From Novosphingobium ginsenosidimutans (GTDB lineage: Bacteria > Pseudomonadota > Alphaproteobacteria > Sphingomonadales > Sphingomonadaceae): 64,000 nt of DNA. Location of the stretch: contig NZ_CP042345.1 in NCBI RefSeq assembly GCF_007954425.1, positions 2,416,001 through 2,480,000 of the forward strand. Reading direction: 5' to 3'. The translations under genes were made by a program, and so were the position numbers. The notes under the pieces are model-generated. The model had not been told where the DNA came from. It made no database searches and saw only the letters and a list, made by a program, of their open reading frames with translations. Positions 1-8,067 of this stretch are shown piece by piece (within the stretch, counting starts at the first letter, position 1; every line of letters begins with the position of its first letter).

Positions 1-546
1 GGAAAGCGCGCCAACCCCGCAGTTCGATCCGCCGGTGATCGCGTTCCCGAAGATGGCCGAGCGGTTCTCGGTCGGGTTCACCGACAAGATGCAGGTTCTG
101 AAGGTCTGGCTTTGTGAGAATGTTGCAGTGGCGCTGGCCGCTACCACGGTATCGCCGCCCGTAATGAAGGTGGTAAAGGGCAGCGATTTGCTGGCCGTGG
201 CCGTTACCTGGACAGCATTGTTGGTACCGCCATTGTAATTGCCAAGCGTCACAGTGGGGGTCGATGTCACACCACGGGTGGCGGCCAGGTTTGCGGTAAA
301 CTCCTGCCTTGCACGCGATACATAGGTGCTTGAGCTGGTAGTGGAGCTACGCGCCCAGGCCCCGGCCAGTGCGGCCTGGTCAACTGCGAACTGAATCTCG
401 CGTTTCCACATGTACCACTGCGCAAAATCGACCGCGAGGCCCGAGCTGCCGATCAGCGCCGGCATGCCGAGCGCGACGAGCATCGTGGCATTGCCACTGG
501 TGCTGCGCTTTAACTTGCGCATGGTACGACGAATCGAAGCGATCAT
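1..546 (-). CDS. Tad/Flp pilus assembly protein, TadE/TadG-like (partial)
   Basis: The reading frame is open from an ATG at 546 down to the left edge of the window, so the C-terminus is missing and 182 residues are visible. After a basic N-terminus rich in Arg and Lys comes a hydrophobic segment with the TadE/TadG N-terminal pattern (GNATMLVALGMPALIGSSGLAVDFAQWYM region, given here only as residues about 18-46: small residues, an internal Pro, then Ala-Val-Asp). Serine and threonine are abundant afterwards, and two cysteines lie near the visible end. Family knowledge places such proteins in the inner membrane and periplasm as minor pseudopilin-like parts of the Flp pilus machine. No neighbouring tad gene is visible, so the role is inferred from the N-terminal domain alone. 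Confidence 0.75.
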   Translation of the reverse strand, partial: MIASIRRTMRKLKRSTSGNATMLVALGMPALIGSSGLAVDFAQWYMWKREIQFAVDQAALAGAWARSSTTSSSTYVSRARQEFTANLAATRGVTSTPTVTLGNYNGGTNNAVQVTATASKSLPFTTFITGGDTVVAASATATFSQSQTFRTCILSVNPTENRSAIFGNAITGGSNCGVGALS

Positions 547-714
547 GGCGCCCCCGCGAGTGGAATCGGTCTATTGCACGCTGGTTCTAGCCCAACGCTG
601 GTTTGCACTCTTTGAAGGAAGCGGGTTAACATGGCGTTAGGCTGACGCGATCCGGGGCTTGCCTCATCGGCCCGGCGCGCGCAGAGGGCGCGGGCCTGAT
701 CCGGAGCTGATCCC

Positions 715-1302
715 CTGTTCGAAGCGACCCTGCCCCCCGAAGTCCGCCTGGCGCTGGCCTATGCGCCGGCCGCGCACCGTCAAACCCAGCTCGCCGCCTT
801 TGCGCTGGATGCGAAGCTGGCGGACATTGTTGCTGGCGCGCGTGAGGTGCTGTTGGCGCAGATCAAGCTGGCCTGGTGGCGCGAACGGCTGGCGGAGGAG
901 CCAGCGTCTCGTCCTAGGGGGCAGCCACTGTTGGTGGCGCTGGCAACGTGGCGCGGCTCGACCGAACCCTTGCAGGCTCTGGTCGATGGGTGGGAGGCCA
1001 TGCTCGATCCGGATCAGCCCGACCTGCAGGCCCTGGCAGAGGCCCGCGCGGCGCTGGGGCGTGGTCTGGCTGAACAGGCGGGCCTGCCCGCGTCGGCACA
1101 AGCAGCGGGCGCGGCCCTGCACGGATGGAGCCTTGCCTCTTCTGAGGCAGGCGGGGAACTCCCCAAGCTCAGCCTCCCGCCCGAATTGCGGGCGCTCGCG
1201 GTGCTCCACGGCCTGGCCCGGCGGCGCAAAGGGCAGCTGCCGCTTCTGGAAGGGCCATTGGCCTTGGCAGCCGCGATCCGGATCGGCATGATAGGGCGCT
1301 GA
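715..1302 (+). CDS. Squalene/phytoene synthase family protein, CTG start
   Basis: The protein of about 195 residues contains LAWWRERL near residues 52-59, a hallmark of squalene/phytoene-synthase-like proteins, preceded by a helix with LALAYAPAAHR. It is shorter than a catalytic phytoene synthase (about 300 residues) and I see no complete pair of Asp-rich motifs, so it is probably a family member of unknown activity. No ATG or GTG lies upstream of the conserved N-terminus: the frame closes at 697-699. The best start is CTG at 715, eight bases after a GGAG at 703-706. A GTG at 847 would remove the first conserved helix. An unseen frameshift upstream is the alternative. The EF-hand gene follows 24 bases later. 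Confidence 0.65.
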   Translation: MFEATLPPEVRLALAYAPAAHRQTQLAAFALDAKLADIVAGAREVLLAQIKLAWWRERLAEEPASRPRGQPLLVALATWRGSTEPLQALVDGWEAMLDPDQPDLQALAEARAALGRGLAEQAGLPASAQAAGAALHGWSLASSEAGGELPKLSLPPELRALAVLHGLARRRKGQLPLLEGPLALAAAIRIGMIGR

Positions 1303-1326
1303 AACTACACGAGGAAAGGCTTGGCG

Positions 1327-1794
1327 ATGAACCGGACCGTGCTGGGTGCTGTCGGGGCCTTGTTACTTGCGGCCACCGGTCTGTTCTGGTGGCAGGGCCG
1401 CGCTGCGGTGGAAAGCGCCGCCCCGCCGCCGCCAACCCTGGCGGAGATTCCGAACGAGGGCGATCTGGAAGCGATACCGACCGAAGACGGCGAGGGGATC
1501 ATGGGGGCGGCCTTGCCCGAGGTGGACGAGGAGACGCGGGAAGAGCGCCGCTTCAACCGGCTCGACCGCAACCGCGACAACCTGATCAACCGCAGCGAAG
1601 CGCTTCAGCCGCGCGTCGCCATGTTCCGCAAGCTCGACAAGGATGGCAACAACCTGCTGAGCTTTGAGGAGTGGGCCGTCGCCACTTCAAACCGCTTTAA
1701 GGGCGGCGATGCCAATGGCGATGGCCAGCTGACCCGCGCGGAGTTTGCCACCACGAAGCCCAAGCAGGCCCAGCGGCCCGGCTGTCGCTGCTAG
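1327..1794 (+). CDS. EF-hand calcium-binding protein with N-terminal membrane segment
   Basis: A protein of 155 residues starting at ATG 1327, after a GAGGAAAGG ribosome-binding site. Residues 5-22 form one hydrophobic segment (signal anchor or signal peptide), followed by a Pro/Ala-rich and acidic linker. Three EF-hand loops are readable: residues 80-91 ([12 protein letters not shown]), 104-115 ([12 protein letters not shown]) and 128-139 ([12 protein letters not shown]). Each has Asp/Asn at positions 1, 3 and 5 and Glu at 12, so calcium binding is likely, outside the cytoplasm. The C-terminus ends Cys-Arg-Cys. Its stop codon overlaps that of trmFO on the other strand within the tetranucleotide CTAG. 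The biological role is not known. Confidence 0.82.
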   Translation: MNRTVLGAVGALLLAATGLFWWQGRAAVESAAPPPPTLAEIPNEGDLEAIPTEDGEGIMGAALPEVDEETREERRFNRLDRNRDNLINRSEALQPRVAMFRKLDKDGNNLLSFEEWAVATSNRFKGGDANGDGQLTRAEFATTKPKQAQRPGCRC

Positions 1795-3152
1795 GCGATC
1801 CAGCCGGCCAGATCGGCCTTGGCGCGGGCGGTATAGGCTTCCTTGCGAACCTTCTTCTTCACGTCGGGCGCGACCGGCGGGAACAGCCCGAAGTTCACGT
1901 TCATCGGCTGGTAGCATTCGGCCTCGGCATCGCCGGTGATGTGCGCCAGCAGCGCGCCCAGCGCGGTTGTGCGGGGCGGCGGTGACCAGTTCTGCCCGCT
2001 TGCTTCGGCGCCCGCCATCAGGCCCGCCAGCAGGCCGACGGCAGCGCTTTCGACATAGCCTTCGCAGCCGGTGATCTGCCCGGCAAAGCGGATGTGCGGT
2101 GCCTTCTTCAGCCGCAGTTGCCGGTCGAGCAGGGTGGGCGAATTGAGGAAGGTATTGCGGTGCAGCCCGCCCAGCCGCGCAAACTCCGCCTGCTCCAGCC
2201 CCGGGATGGTGCGGAACACGCGGACCTGTTCGGCGTGCTTCAGCTTGGTCTGGAAGCCGACCATGTTCCACAGCGTGCCCAGCTTGTTGTCCTGGCGCAG
2301 CTGGACCACGGCATAGGGCCAGCGGCCATTGGGATGCTCGGGCGTGGCCCAGTGCGGATTGTCTAGCCCGACCGGTTTCATCGGCCCGAACCGCAGCGTT
2401 TCAACCCCGCGCTCGGCCATCACCTCGATCGGCATACAGCCGTCGAAATAGGGGGTGCTCGCTTCCCATTCCTTGAACTCGGTCTTCTGTCCGGCCAGCA
2501 GCTCTTCGCGGAAGGCCAGGTACTGGTCCTTGGTCATCGGGCAGTTGATATAGTCGCGCCCGTCACCGCCCATCTCGAGCGAGGCTTCGGCGCCCTTGTC
2601 CCAGCGGCTGGCCATCCAGGCGACGTCCATGTTGATGGATTCGCGGTAGACGATCGGGGCGATCGCATCGAAGAAGGCCAGGCTGTCCGCCCCCGTCGCC
2701 GCGCCGATCGAATGCGCCAGCGCCTCGGCCGTCAGCGGCCCGGTCGCGACGATGGTAAGGCCGGCCGAGGGCAGCACGTCGATCCGCTCGCGCACCACTT
2801 CCAGGGTCGGCTGGGCAGCAAGGGCTGCCTCGACCTCGGCCGAAAAGACATCGCGGTCAACTGCCAGCGCCGAACCCGCCGGCACCCGCGCCTTGGCCGC
2901 CGCCGCCATGATCAGCGAATCGAGCTGGCGCATCTCGTAATGCAGCAGGCCAACGGCGTTCTTCTCGTCATCGTCAGAGCGGAACGAGTTGGAACAGACC
3001 AGTTCGGCCAGGCCCGCGGTCTGGTGCGCCGGGGTCATCTCGCCGCCCCCGCGCATTTCTGAAAGGCGCACTTTCAGCCCGCGCTTGGCGAGCTGCCAGG
3101 CGGCTTCGCTGCCGGCCATGCCGCCGCCGATGATGTGAACGTCGTATGCCAT
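1791..3152 (-). CDS. trmFO: Methylenetetrahydrofolate-tRNA-(uracil-5-)-methyltransferase TrmFO
   Basis: This FAD-dependent enzyme makes 5-methyluridine at position 54 in the T-loop of tRNA, using methylenetetrahydrofolate as carbon donor. The 453 residues match the usual family length. The N-terminus carries the dinucleotide-binding motif [12 protein letters not shown] (residues 7-18), and [10 protein letters not shown] begins at Cys53, the position of the family's conserved nucleophilic cysteine. Near the C-terminus [16 protein letters not shown] is the typical second FAD/folate region. It is transcribed towards the EF-hand gene and the two stop codons share four bases. The role is housekeeping translation quality. 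Confidence 0.95.
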   Translation of the reverse strand: MAYDVHIIGGGMAGSEAAWQLAKRGLKVRLSEMRGGGEMTPAHQTAGLAELVCSNSFRSDDDEKNAVGLLHYEMRQLDSLIMAAAAKARVPAGSALAVDRDVFSAEVEAALAAQPTLEVVRERIDVLPSAGLTIVATGPLTAEALAHSIGAATGADSLAFFDAIAPIVYRESINMDVAWMASRWDKGAEASLEMGGDGRDYINCPMTKDQYLAFREELLAGQKTEFKEWEASTPYFDGCMPIEVMAERGVETLRFGPMKPVGLDNPHWATPEHPNGRWPYAVVQLRQDNKLGTLWNMVGFQTKLKHAEQVRVFRTIPGLEQAEFARLGGLHRNTFLNSPTLLDRQLRLKKAPHIRFAGQITGCEGYVESAAVGLLAGLMAGAEASGQNWSPPPRTTALGALLAHITGDAEAECYQPMNVNFGLFPPVAPDVKKKVRKEAYTARAKADLAGWIA

Positions 3153-3223
3153 GCCCGCGCCCCTAACGCTTGCAAGGCCGACAATCCAGCGGCAAGCCTG
3201 CGCACGAGGGAAGGGGAGACCAA

Positions 3224-3883
3224 ATGCCGCATCGTGCCCTGATCGAGAAACGACCCTGGCTGCTGGCCAGCCTGGCCGCGGGGATCGGCTTCTGGCTGCT
3301 GAAGGACACCGGCCTGCCGGGACTCTATCAGATCGCGCTCAAGGGCGCGGGGGTGGCGCTGCTCGCGGTCTATGCCCTGGCGCGGCACAAGGGGCACGAT
3401 GCCAACACGATTGCCGCGGTCATGGCCTTTGGTGCCCTGGGCGACGTATTGATCGAGTTCAAGCTGGAGGCAGGGGCAGTCGCCTTCCTGATTGGCCACC
3501 TAATCGCCATCCGGCTTTACTGGCAGCATCGCCGCACCCGTCCTTCCGGCACGCAGCAGGCGGCAGCGCTGGCGCTGCTGGTGCTGACCCCGTTGATCTC
3601 GTTCCAGCTCGGCGGGGCGATGGTGGCGCTCTATGCCGTGGGCCTGGGCGGCATGGCAGCAAGTGCCTGGCTGAGCAGCTTCAGCCGCTACCGCGTTGGC
3701 GTTGGCGCCCTGATGTTTGTCGCTTCGGACCTGCTGATTTTTGCTCGGTTAGGCGTGATGGCGGACAGCCCGTTGCCTGACCTGCTGATCTGGCCGCTCT
3801 ACTATTTCGGGCAGTTCCTGATCTGCACCGGCGTGGTGGGTGAGCTGCGGCGGCGGCAAGACTTGCCGGTGACGCCGGCCTGA
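3224..3883 (+). CDS. YhhN/TMEM86 family membrane protein (lysoplasmalogenase-like)
   Basis: A protein of 219 residues beginning at ATG 3224 behind an AAGGGGAGA ribosome-binding site. It is almost entirely hydrophobic, with about seven or eight membrane segments. Two conserved acidic motifs of the YhhN family are visible, GDVLIEF and ASDLLIF, on separate helices. Characterised relatives hydrolyse lysoplasmalogen, but a bacterial substrate cannot be deduced here. thiE follows 16 bases downstream on the same strand, so the two may be co-transcribed, although no functional link is obvious. Confidence 0.8.
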   Translation: MPHRALIEKRPWLLASLAAGIGFWLLKDTGLPGLYQIALKGAGVALLAVYALARHKGHDANTIAAVMAFGALGDVLIEFKLEAGAVAFLIGHLIAIRLYWQHRRTRPSGTQQAAALALLVLTPLISFQLGGAMVALYAVGLGGMAASAWLSSFSRYRVGVGALMFVASDLLIFARLGVMADSPLPDLLIWPLYYFGQFLICTGVVGELRRRQDLPVTPA

Positions 3884-3899
3884 CCTAGGGCGCAAGGCT

Positions 3900-4517
3900 A
3901 TGAGCAATTGCCAGCTTTACCTGATCTCACCGCTCGATGTGGGCGGCACTTTCCCCGAGCGGCTTGCCCGCGCCCTCGATGCGGGTCCGGTCGCGGCCTT
4001 CCAGTTTCGCGTCAAAGGCATTGATGAGCACGAGGCGGTCCGACTGGCTGCGCCGCTCCAGGCAATCTGCGCAACGCGCGAAGTGGCCTTTATCGTCAAC
4101 GATTCGATTAGCCTGGCCAAGCGGATTGGTGCCGATGGCGTGCACCTCGGTCAGGACGACGGCACGGTCGAGGAAGCTCGCCAGCGGCTCGGGCGCGAGG
4201 CGCAGATTGGCGTGACCTGCCACGACAGCCGTCATCTCGCGATGGAAGCCGGTGAGGCCGGGGCCGACTATGTGGCCTTCGGGGCCTTCTTCCCGACCAC
4301 CACCAAGGAGGTGAAGCACCAGGCCGGCACTGACCTGCTCGAGTGGTGGCAGGCGATCATGGAAATCCCCTGCGTCGCGATCGGCGGGATCACGCCGGAC
4401 AATTGTGCGCCGCTGGTTGCAGCCGGGGCAGACTTCATTGCCGTGTCCGGCGCGGTCTGGAATGGCGACGAGGCAGAGGCGGTCCGTGCCTTTGCGAAGG
4501 TGTTGGCAGCCGCCTAG
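3900..4517 (+). CDS. thiE: Thiamine-phosphate synthase
   Basis: ThiE joins the pyrimidine pyrophosphate and thiazole phosphate halves of thiamine to give thiamine monophosphate. The 205 residues show the family's TIM-barrel signatures: IVNDSISLAKRIGADGVHLG with the following QDD, then GVTCHDSRHLAMEAGEAGAD and VAFGAFFPTTTKE, where phosphate and magnesium are bound. The C-terminal AIGGITPDN and FIAVSGAVW motifs are also typical. No TPP riboswitch or other thi gene was recognised next to it. Its stop codon overlaps the stop of the minus-strand lipoprotein gene by four bases (CTAG). Confidence 0.92.
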   Translation: MSNCQLYLISPLDVGGTFPERLARALDAGPVAAFQFRVKGIDEHEAVRLAAPLQAICATREVAFIVNDSISLAKRIGADGVHLGQDDGTVEEARQRLGREAQIGVTCHDSRHLAMEAGEAGADYVAFGAFFPTTTKEVKHQAGTDLLEWWQAIMEIPCVAIGGITPDNCAPLVAAGADFIAVSGAVWNGDEAEAVRAFAKVLAAA

Positions 4518-4885
4518 CGGTTGTTCTGCACCCGGCGGACGCAGCGCAGATCGGTTTCCTTGCCGTTTGCGTTAAGCTCTCGCAGGAAATTGTTCGACAG
4601 CTGCCGGAATTGCTGGCCCTTTTTGGGGCCGCTGGTCATGACCACGAAGTCCCCGGTCAACAAGTAGGTCCCGCGCCCTTCCGAAGTCGAATAGCGTGAA
4701 CCGTTATGGACCGAAAAGTCCTGCGCATCCTGCCGAATGCCGGCCGGGCCGGTTGCGTCGCCGGGCAGCTCACAAACGTAGAAGCCTTGCTGCAGGACGC
4801 CGATTTCGCCGCCGGGAACGGGCTTGATCGGCTGGGCCGGGGCGCAGGCCGCTAGGCCGGCAAGCAGGAACAGGGCGCGGGTCAT
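4514..4885 (-). CDS. Small putative lipoprotein of unknown function
   Basis: A protein of 123 residues with an N-terminal hydrophobic stretch ending in LAAC, a clear lipobox, so it is probably lipid-anchored after cleavage before Cys14. Two further cysteines are present, in FYVCELPG and near the C-terminus in DLRCVRR, and could form a disulfide bond. The rest is polar and rich in Gly and Ser, without a domain I can name. The gene is read away from efp, with a 141-base divergent gap, and runs into thiE tail to tail. Confidence 0.75.
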   Translation of the reverse strand: MTRALFLLAGLAACAPAQPIKPVPGGEIGVLQQGFYVCELPGDATGPAGIRQDAQDFSVHNGSRYSTSEGRGTYLLTGDFVVMTSGPKKGQQFRQLSNNFLRELNANGKETDLRCVRRVQNNR

Positions 4886-4979
4886 GTCCTAACGCCTAGC
4901 AGCACCGGCGCGGCCATGCCAGCCACCTAGCGTCCGCACCTTGCCCGATGCGCCGCCAAGCGCTAAGGGCGCGCCTTCA

Positions 4980-4994
4980 CCCGCCACTGGCGGG
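4980..4994 (+). promoter_or_regulatory. Short GC hairpin in the efp leader
   Basis: CCCGCC and GGCGGG face each other around the loop ACT, 32 bases before the efp start codon. A six-pair GC stem with a three-base loop should be stable in RNA. No T-run follows directly, so it looks more like a leader hairpin than a terminator. Function is inferred only from position. Confidence 0.35.
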
Positions 4995-5026
4995 GGGCTC
5001 TTTCTCAATCCAGCAAGGCAGGCGTT

Positions 5027-5593
5027 ATGGCCAAGATCAGCGGCGTGGACATTCGTCCCGGTAACATTCTCGAATACGAAAAGGGCATCTGGAAGGTTGC
5101 CAAGACCCAGCACACCCAGCCGGGCAAGGGCGGGGCCTTCATGCAGGTCGAGATGAAGAACCTGATCGACGGCCGCAAGACCAACGTCCGCTTCCGCAGC
5201 CAGGACACGATCGAGCGCGTCCGGCTCGACACCAAGGACTTCCAGTTCCTCTATGCCGAGGGCGATGACCTGGTGTTCATGGATGTCGAGACCTACGACC
5301 AGATCACCTTGCCGTCCGACCTGCTCGGCGATGCTGCGGCTTTCCTGCAGGACGGCATGACCGTGCTGCTGGAAATGTATGACGAGCGTCCGATTTCGGT
5401 CCAGCTGCCCGAACAGGTCGAAGCGACGATCGTCGAGGCCGACGCCGTGGTGAAGGGGCAGACCGCCTCGTCCAGCTACAAGCCGGCGATCCTCGATAAT
5501 GGTGTGCGCGTGATGGTGCCGCCGCATATCGAAAGCGGCACCCGCATTGTGGTTGACGTTTACGAGCGTTCCTACGTCGGCAAGGCGGGCTAA
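5027..5593 (+). CDS. efp: Elongation factor P
   Basis: EF-P binds stalled ribosomes at polyproline stretches and promotes peptide-bond formation. The 188 residues have the usual three beta-barrel domains: KOW-like N-terminal (about 1-65), a central OB domain, and a C-terminal OB domain ending in [16 protein letters not shown]. The tip of the first domain reads PGKGGAF with lysine at position 34, the residue that is beta-lysylated by EpmA in enterobacteria. An inositol-phosphatase gene follows after seven bases and is probably co-transcribed. Confidence 0.97.
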   Translation: MAKISGVDIRPGNILEYEKGIWKVAKTQHTQPGKGGAFMQVEMKNLIDGRKTNVRFRSQDTIERVRLDTKDFQFLYAEGDDLVFMDVETYDQITLPSDLLGDAAAFLQDGMTVLLEMYDERPISVQLPEQVEATIVEADAVVKGQTASSSYKPAILDNGVRVMVPPHIESGTRIVVDVYERSYVGKAG

Positions 5594-5600
5594 ACCACTC

Positions 5601-6422
5601 ATGACAGCCATTTCGGGCCTCATTCGCGTGATGGAAAAGGCCGCCCGCAAGGCGGGTGGCCGCTTGCGCCGTGACTTTGGCGAGGTCGAGCACCTTCAGG
5701 TCAGCCGCAAGGGGCCGGCCGATTTCGTGTCCAAGGCCGATCAGCACGCCGAGCGCACTTTGTGGGACGAGCTGCGCGCGGCGCGTCCGGGCTGGGGCTT
5801 CCTGATGGAAGAAGGCGGCGAGATCGCCGGTGAAGAAGGCAAGCCCCGCTTCATCATCGATCCACTCGACGGCACCAGCAATTTCCTCCACGGCATCCCG
5901 CATTTCGCGATCTCGATCGCGGTGCAGGAACCGCGGCTTGACGGGAAGGGCTGGGGCGAGATCACCGCCGCCCTGGTCTACCAGCCGGTCACCGACGAGA
6001 GCTTCTGGGCCGAAAAGACCCGCGGTGCCTGGTTGCAGGATCGCCGCCTGCGGGTCTCCTCGCGCCGCCACATGGACGAAAGCCTGATCGCCACCGGCAT
6101 TCCTTTTGCCGGGCGTGGGGACAGCGTGGAATGGACCAAGATCTATGCCGCGCTTGCACCACAGGTTGCCGGCATCCGCCGCTTCGGCGCCGCTTCGCTG
6201 GATCTTGCCTGGGTGGCGGCCGGCCGCTTTGACGGCTTTTGGGAAAGCGGCCTATCGCCGTGGGACACGGCTGCAGGGTGCTTGCTGGTGCGCGAGGCCG
6301 GTGGTTTCGTGTCTGACTGGCGCGGTGTGTCCCAGCCTGTTTGCGATGCCCAGGTCCTTGCCGCCAACGATGTGCTGCATTCAAGGCTGCACAAGTCGCT
6401 GGTCGGCGGCCTGAAGGCGTAA
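5601..6422 (+). CDS. suhB: Inositol monophosphatase family protein (SuhB-like)
   Basis: A Mg-dependent phosphatase of the inositol monophosphatase/fructose-bisphosphatase fold. It has 273 residues from ATG 5601. Metal-binding signatures are visible: EEGGEI, IIDPLDGTSNFLHGIP (the family's first signature) and SPWDTAAGCLLVREAGG (the second). Family members dephosphorylate inositol phosphates or related sugars, and in some bacteria they also affect rRNA maturation. The gene lies seven bases behind efp and is followed by a strong hairpin and tRNA-Leu. The gene symbol follows common usage and does not prove the same role as in Escherichia coli. Confidence 0.9.
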   Translation: MTAISGLIRVMEKAARKAGGRLRRDFGEVEHLQVSRKGPADFVSKADQHAERTLWDELRAARPGWGFLMEEGGEIAGEEGKPRFIIDPLDGTSNFLHGIPHFAISIAVQEPRLDGKGWGEITAALVYQPVTDESFWAEKTRGAWLQDRRLRVSSRRHMDESLIATGIPFAGRGDSVEWTKIYAALAPQVAGIRRFGAASLDLAWVAAGRFDGFWESGLSPWDTAAGCLLVREAGGFVSDWRGVSQPVCDAQVLAANDVLHSRLHKSLVGGLKA

Positions 6423-6443
6423 GGCATGACTTGAACCCGCGCG

Positions 6444-6466
6444 GCCGCGCGGCTAAGCCGCGCGGC
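6444..6466 (+). terminator. Ten-pair GC hairpin after the inositol-phosphatase gene
   Basis: GCCGCGCGGC, the loop TAA and a second GCCGCGCGGC form a perfect ten-pair stem. It sits between the stop codon of the phosphatase gene (6422) and tRNA-Leu (6476). There is no T-tract, so it may act as a 3' end protector or a weak terminator that separates the mRNA from the tRNA. Confidence 0.55.
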
Positions 6467-6475
6467 GTTGCAGGA

Positions 6476-6559
6476 GCCCCTGTGGCGGAATGGTAGACGC
6501 GAACGACTCAAAATCGTTTGTCGCAAGACGTGCCCGTTCGAGTCGGGCCAGGGGCACCA
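6476..6559 (+). tRNA. tRNA-Leu (anticodon CAA)
   Basis: The acceptor arms GCCCCTG (6476-6482) and CAGGGGC (6549-6555) pair fully, followed by discriminator A and an encoded CCA (6557-6559). The anticodon loop CTCAAAA between ACGA and TCGT gives anticodon CAA, which reads UUG. The variable arm is long, as in leucine tRNAs, and the T-arm CCCG-TTCGAGT-CGGG is intact. Length is 84 bases. No integrase or attachment-site duplication is seen around it. Confidence 0.96.
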
Positions 6560-6603
6560 TTTGCGGGATTGCTAGAGCCGGCTCTGCCGCCTAGCCTTGC
6601 CGC

Positions 6604-7920
6604 ATGAAGTACATCCTCCCGTTCGCCGCCCTTCTGCTTGCCTCCGCTGCGCCGGCGCAGGCCGATCCGATTCGTGACCAGGTTGCGGCCGAGCTGCCCA
6701 GCCTGATGGAGATCTATCGCGATCTCCACCAGCACCCGGAACTGAGCTTTCAGGAAGTCCGCTCGGCCAAGATCATGGCCGATGCGGCGCGCAAGGCCGG
6801 GTTCGAGGTGACGGAAGGCGTGGGCCGGACCGGCGTGGTCGCGGTGCTGCGCAACGGTCCCGGTCCGGTGGTGCTGGTGCGGGCGGACATGGACGCACTG
6901 CCGGTGATCGAGCAGACGGGCCTCCCCTATGCCTCGAAGGCGCGGGGGGTTTCGACTGCTGGCGTCGAAAGCGGCATCATGCATGCCTGCGGACACGATA
7001 CCCACATGGCGGGGTGGATTGGGGCCGCACGGGTACTGGCGGCCAACAAGGCGAAGTGGTCAGGGACGCTCGTGATGGTTGGCCAGCCGGCCGAGGAGAT
7101 CAACCTCGGCGCGTTGGAGATGATCAAGGACGGTCTGCTGACCCGGTTTCCAAAGCCGGACTATTCCATCGCCTTTCATGACACCGCCGAACTGCCTTCG
7201 GGCACGGTTGGCGTGAAAGCGGGCTTCGCCCTCGCCAACGTCGATAGCGTCGACATCACGGTCAAGGGCCTGGGCGGCCACGGCGCCTATCCGCACACCA
7301 CCAAGGACCCGATCGTGCTCGCCAGCGCGATCGTGATGCGGCTTCAGACCCTGGTCAGCCGCGAAAGCAACCCGCTTGATCCCAGCGTGGTCACGGTCGG
7401 TGCCTTCCATGCCGGGGCCAAACACAACATCATTTCGGACGAAGCGAAACTGCAGATCACGGTCCGCTCCTATTCCGATGCCTCGCGCAAGCTGCTGCTC
7501 GACGGGATCAAGCGGATTGCCAAGGCCGAGGCCATGGCATCGGGCGTCCCCGAAGATCGCATGCCCGCCGTCTCGATCATGGAGCCCTATGCCAAGGCGA
7601 CCTGGAACACGCCCGAACTGGCCGAGCGGATGCGCGGCGTGCTGACCAAGCGGTTCGGCGCGGACCGCATCGCCAGCCCGCCCCCCTCGATGGCGGGCGA
7701 GGATTTTGGCGAAATCGCCCGTGCGGCCGGTCCCAAGACGCAGTCGCTGATCCTCTGGATCGGCGGACGGCCAGCGGCTGAGCTAGAGGCGGCGGCAAAG
7801 GAGGGGCGCCAGCTCCCCGGGCTGCACAGCCCGTTCTGGTCACCCGAGGCGGACAAGGTGATCGCTGCCGGCACCGAGGCGCTTGTTGCCTCGACCCTGG
7901 AGTTGATGCCGCGAAAGTAG
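6604..7920 (+). CDS. Secreted M20-family amidohydrolase (M20D type)
   Basis: A zinc or manganese aminoacylase/carboxypeptidase-like hydrolase of 438 residues. The first 20 residues form a signal peptide (hydrophobic core, then ASAAPAQA before ADP), so export to the periplasm is expected. Metal-ligand regions are present: HQHPELSFQE, VRADMDALP, HACGHDTHMA, QPAEE, FHDTAELPSG and a late LHSPFW histidine. The middle third holds the dimerisation insert. Relatives remove acyl groups from amino acids or cleave amide substrates such as hippurate. The exact substrate cannot be told. It is a stand-alone gene behind tRNA-Leu. Confidence 0.88.
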   Translation: MKYILPFAALLLASAAPAQADPIRDQVAAELPSLMEIYRDLHQHPELSFQEVRSAKIMADAARKAGFEVTEGVGRTGVVAVLRNGPGPVVLVRADMDALPVIEQTGLPYASKARGVSTAGVESGIMHACGHDTHMAGWIGAARVLAANKAKWSGTLVMVGQPAEEINLGALEMIKDGLLTRFPKPDYSIAFHDTAELPSGTVGVKAGFALANVDSVDITVKGLGGHGAYPHTTKDPIVLASAIVMRLQTLVSRESNPLDPSVVTVGAFHAGAKHNIISDEAKLQITVRSYSDASRKLLLDGIKRIAKAEAMASGVPEDRMPAVSIMEPYAKATWNTPELAERMRGVLTKRFGADRIASPPPSMAGEDFGEIARAAGPKTQSLILWIGGRPAAELEAAAKEGRQLPGLHSPFWSPEADKVIAAGTEALVASTLELMPRK

Positions 7921-7942
7921 CGCTTCTGCGATGAACCGATTT

Positions 7943-7957
7943 TGCGAATTATTCGCA
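7943..7957 (+). promoter_or_regulatory. Fur-family-like operator, perfect 7-1-7 palindrome
   Basis: TGCGAAT-T-ATTCGCA is a perfect 15-base dyad in the gap before rubrerythrin, 110 bases upstream of its start codon. The 7-1-7 layout and the TGC...GCA ends resemble boxes bound by Fur-family repressors in alphaproteobacteria, as I remember them. The regulator is not in this window. The assignment rests on shape and position only. Confidence 0.5.
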
Positions 7958-8017
7958 TTAAATTGATCGCTTTTGTCGATCAGCGAGCGCGGAAATTTCC
8001 TTTGGAATTGCGGGAAC

Positions 8018-8038
8018 CTTTTGCCCATTGCGCAAAAG
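8018..8038 (+). promoter_or_regulatory. Seven-pair inverted repeat in the rubrerythrin leader
   Basis: CTTTTGC and GCAAAAG enclose the seven-base loop CCATTGC, 29 bases before the rubrerythrin start codon and just upstream of the AAAGGAG ribosome-binding site (8054-8060). It could be an operator, or an mRNA hairpin that adjusts stability. No direct evidence separates these. Confidence 0.35.
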
Positions 8039-8067
8039 TCACGAATCCCCGCCAAAGGAGACACAAC

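Noticed and set aside
3884..3899. TPP riboswitch before thiE
   Set aside because: Only 16 bases separate thiE from the preceding gene, and no thi-box sequence is seen in the upstream region.
6476..6559. tRNA-Leu as an integration site of a mobile element
   Set aside because: No repeated tRNA 3' end, integrase or foreign-looking genes were found downstream.
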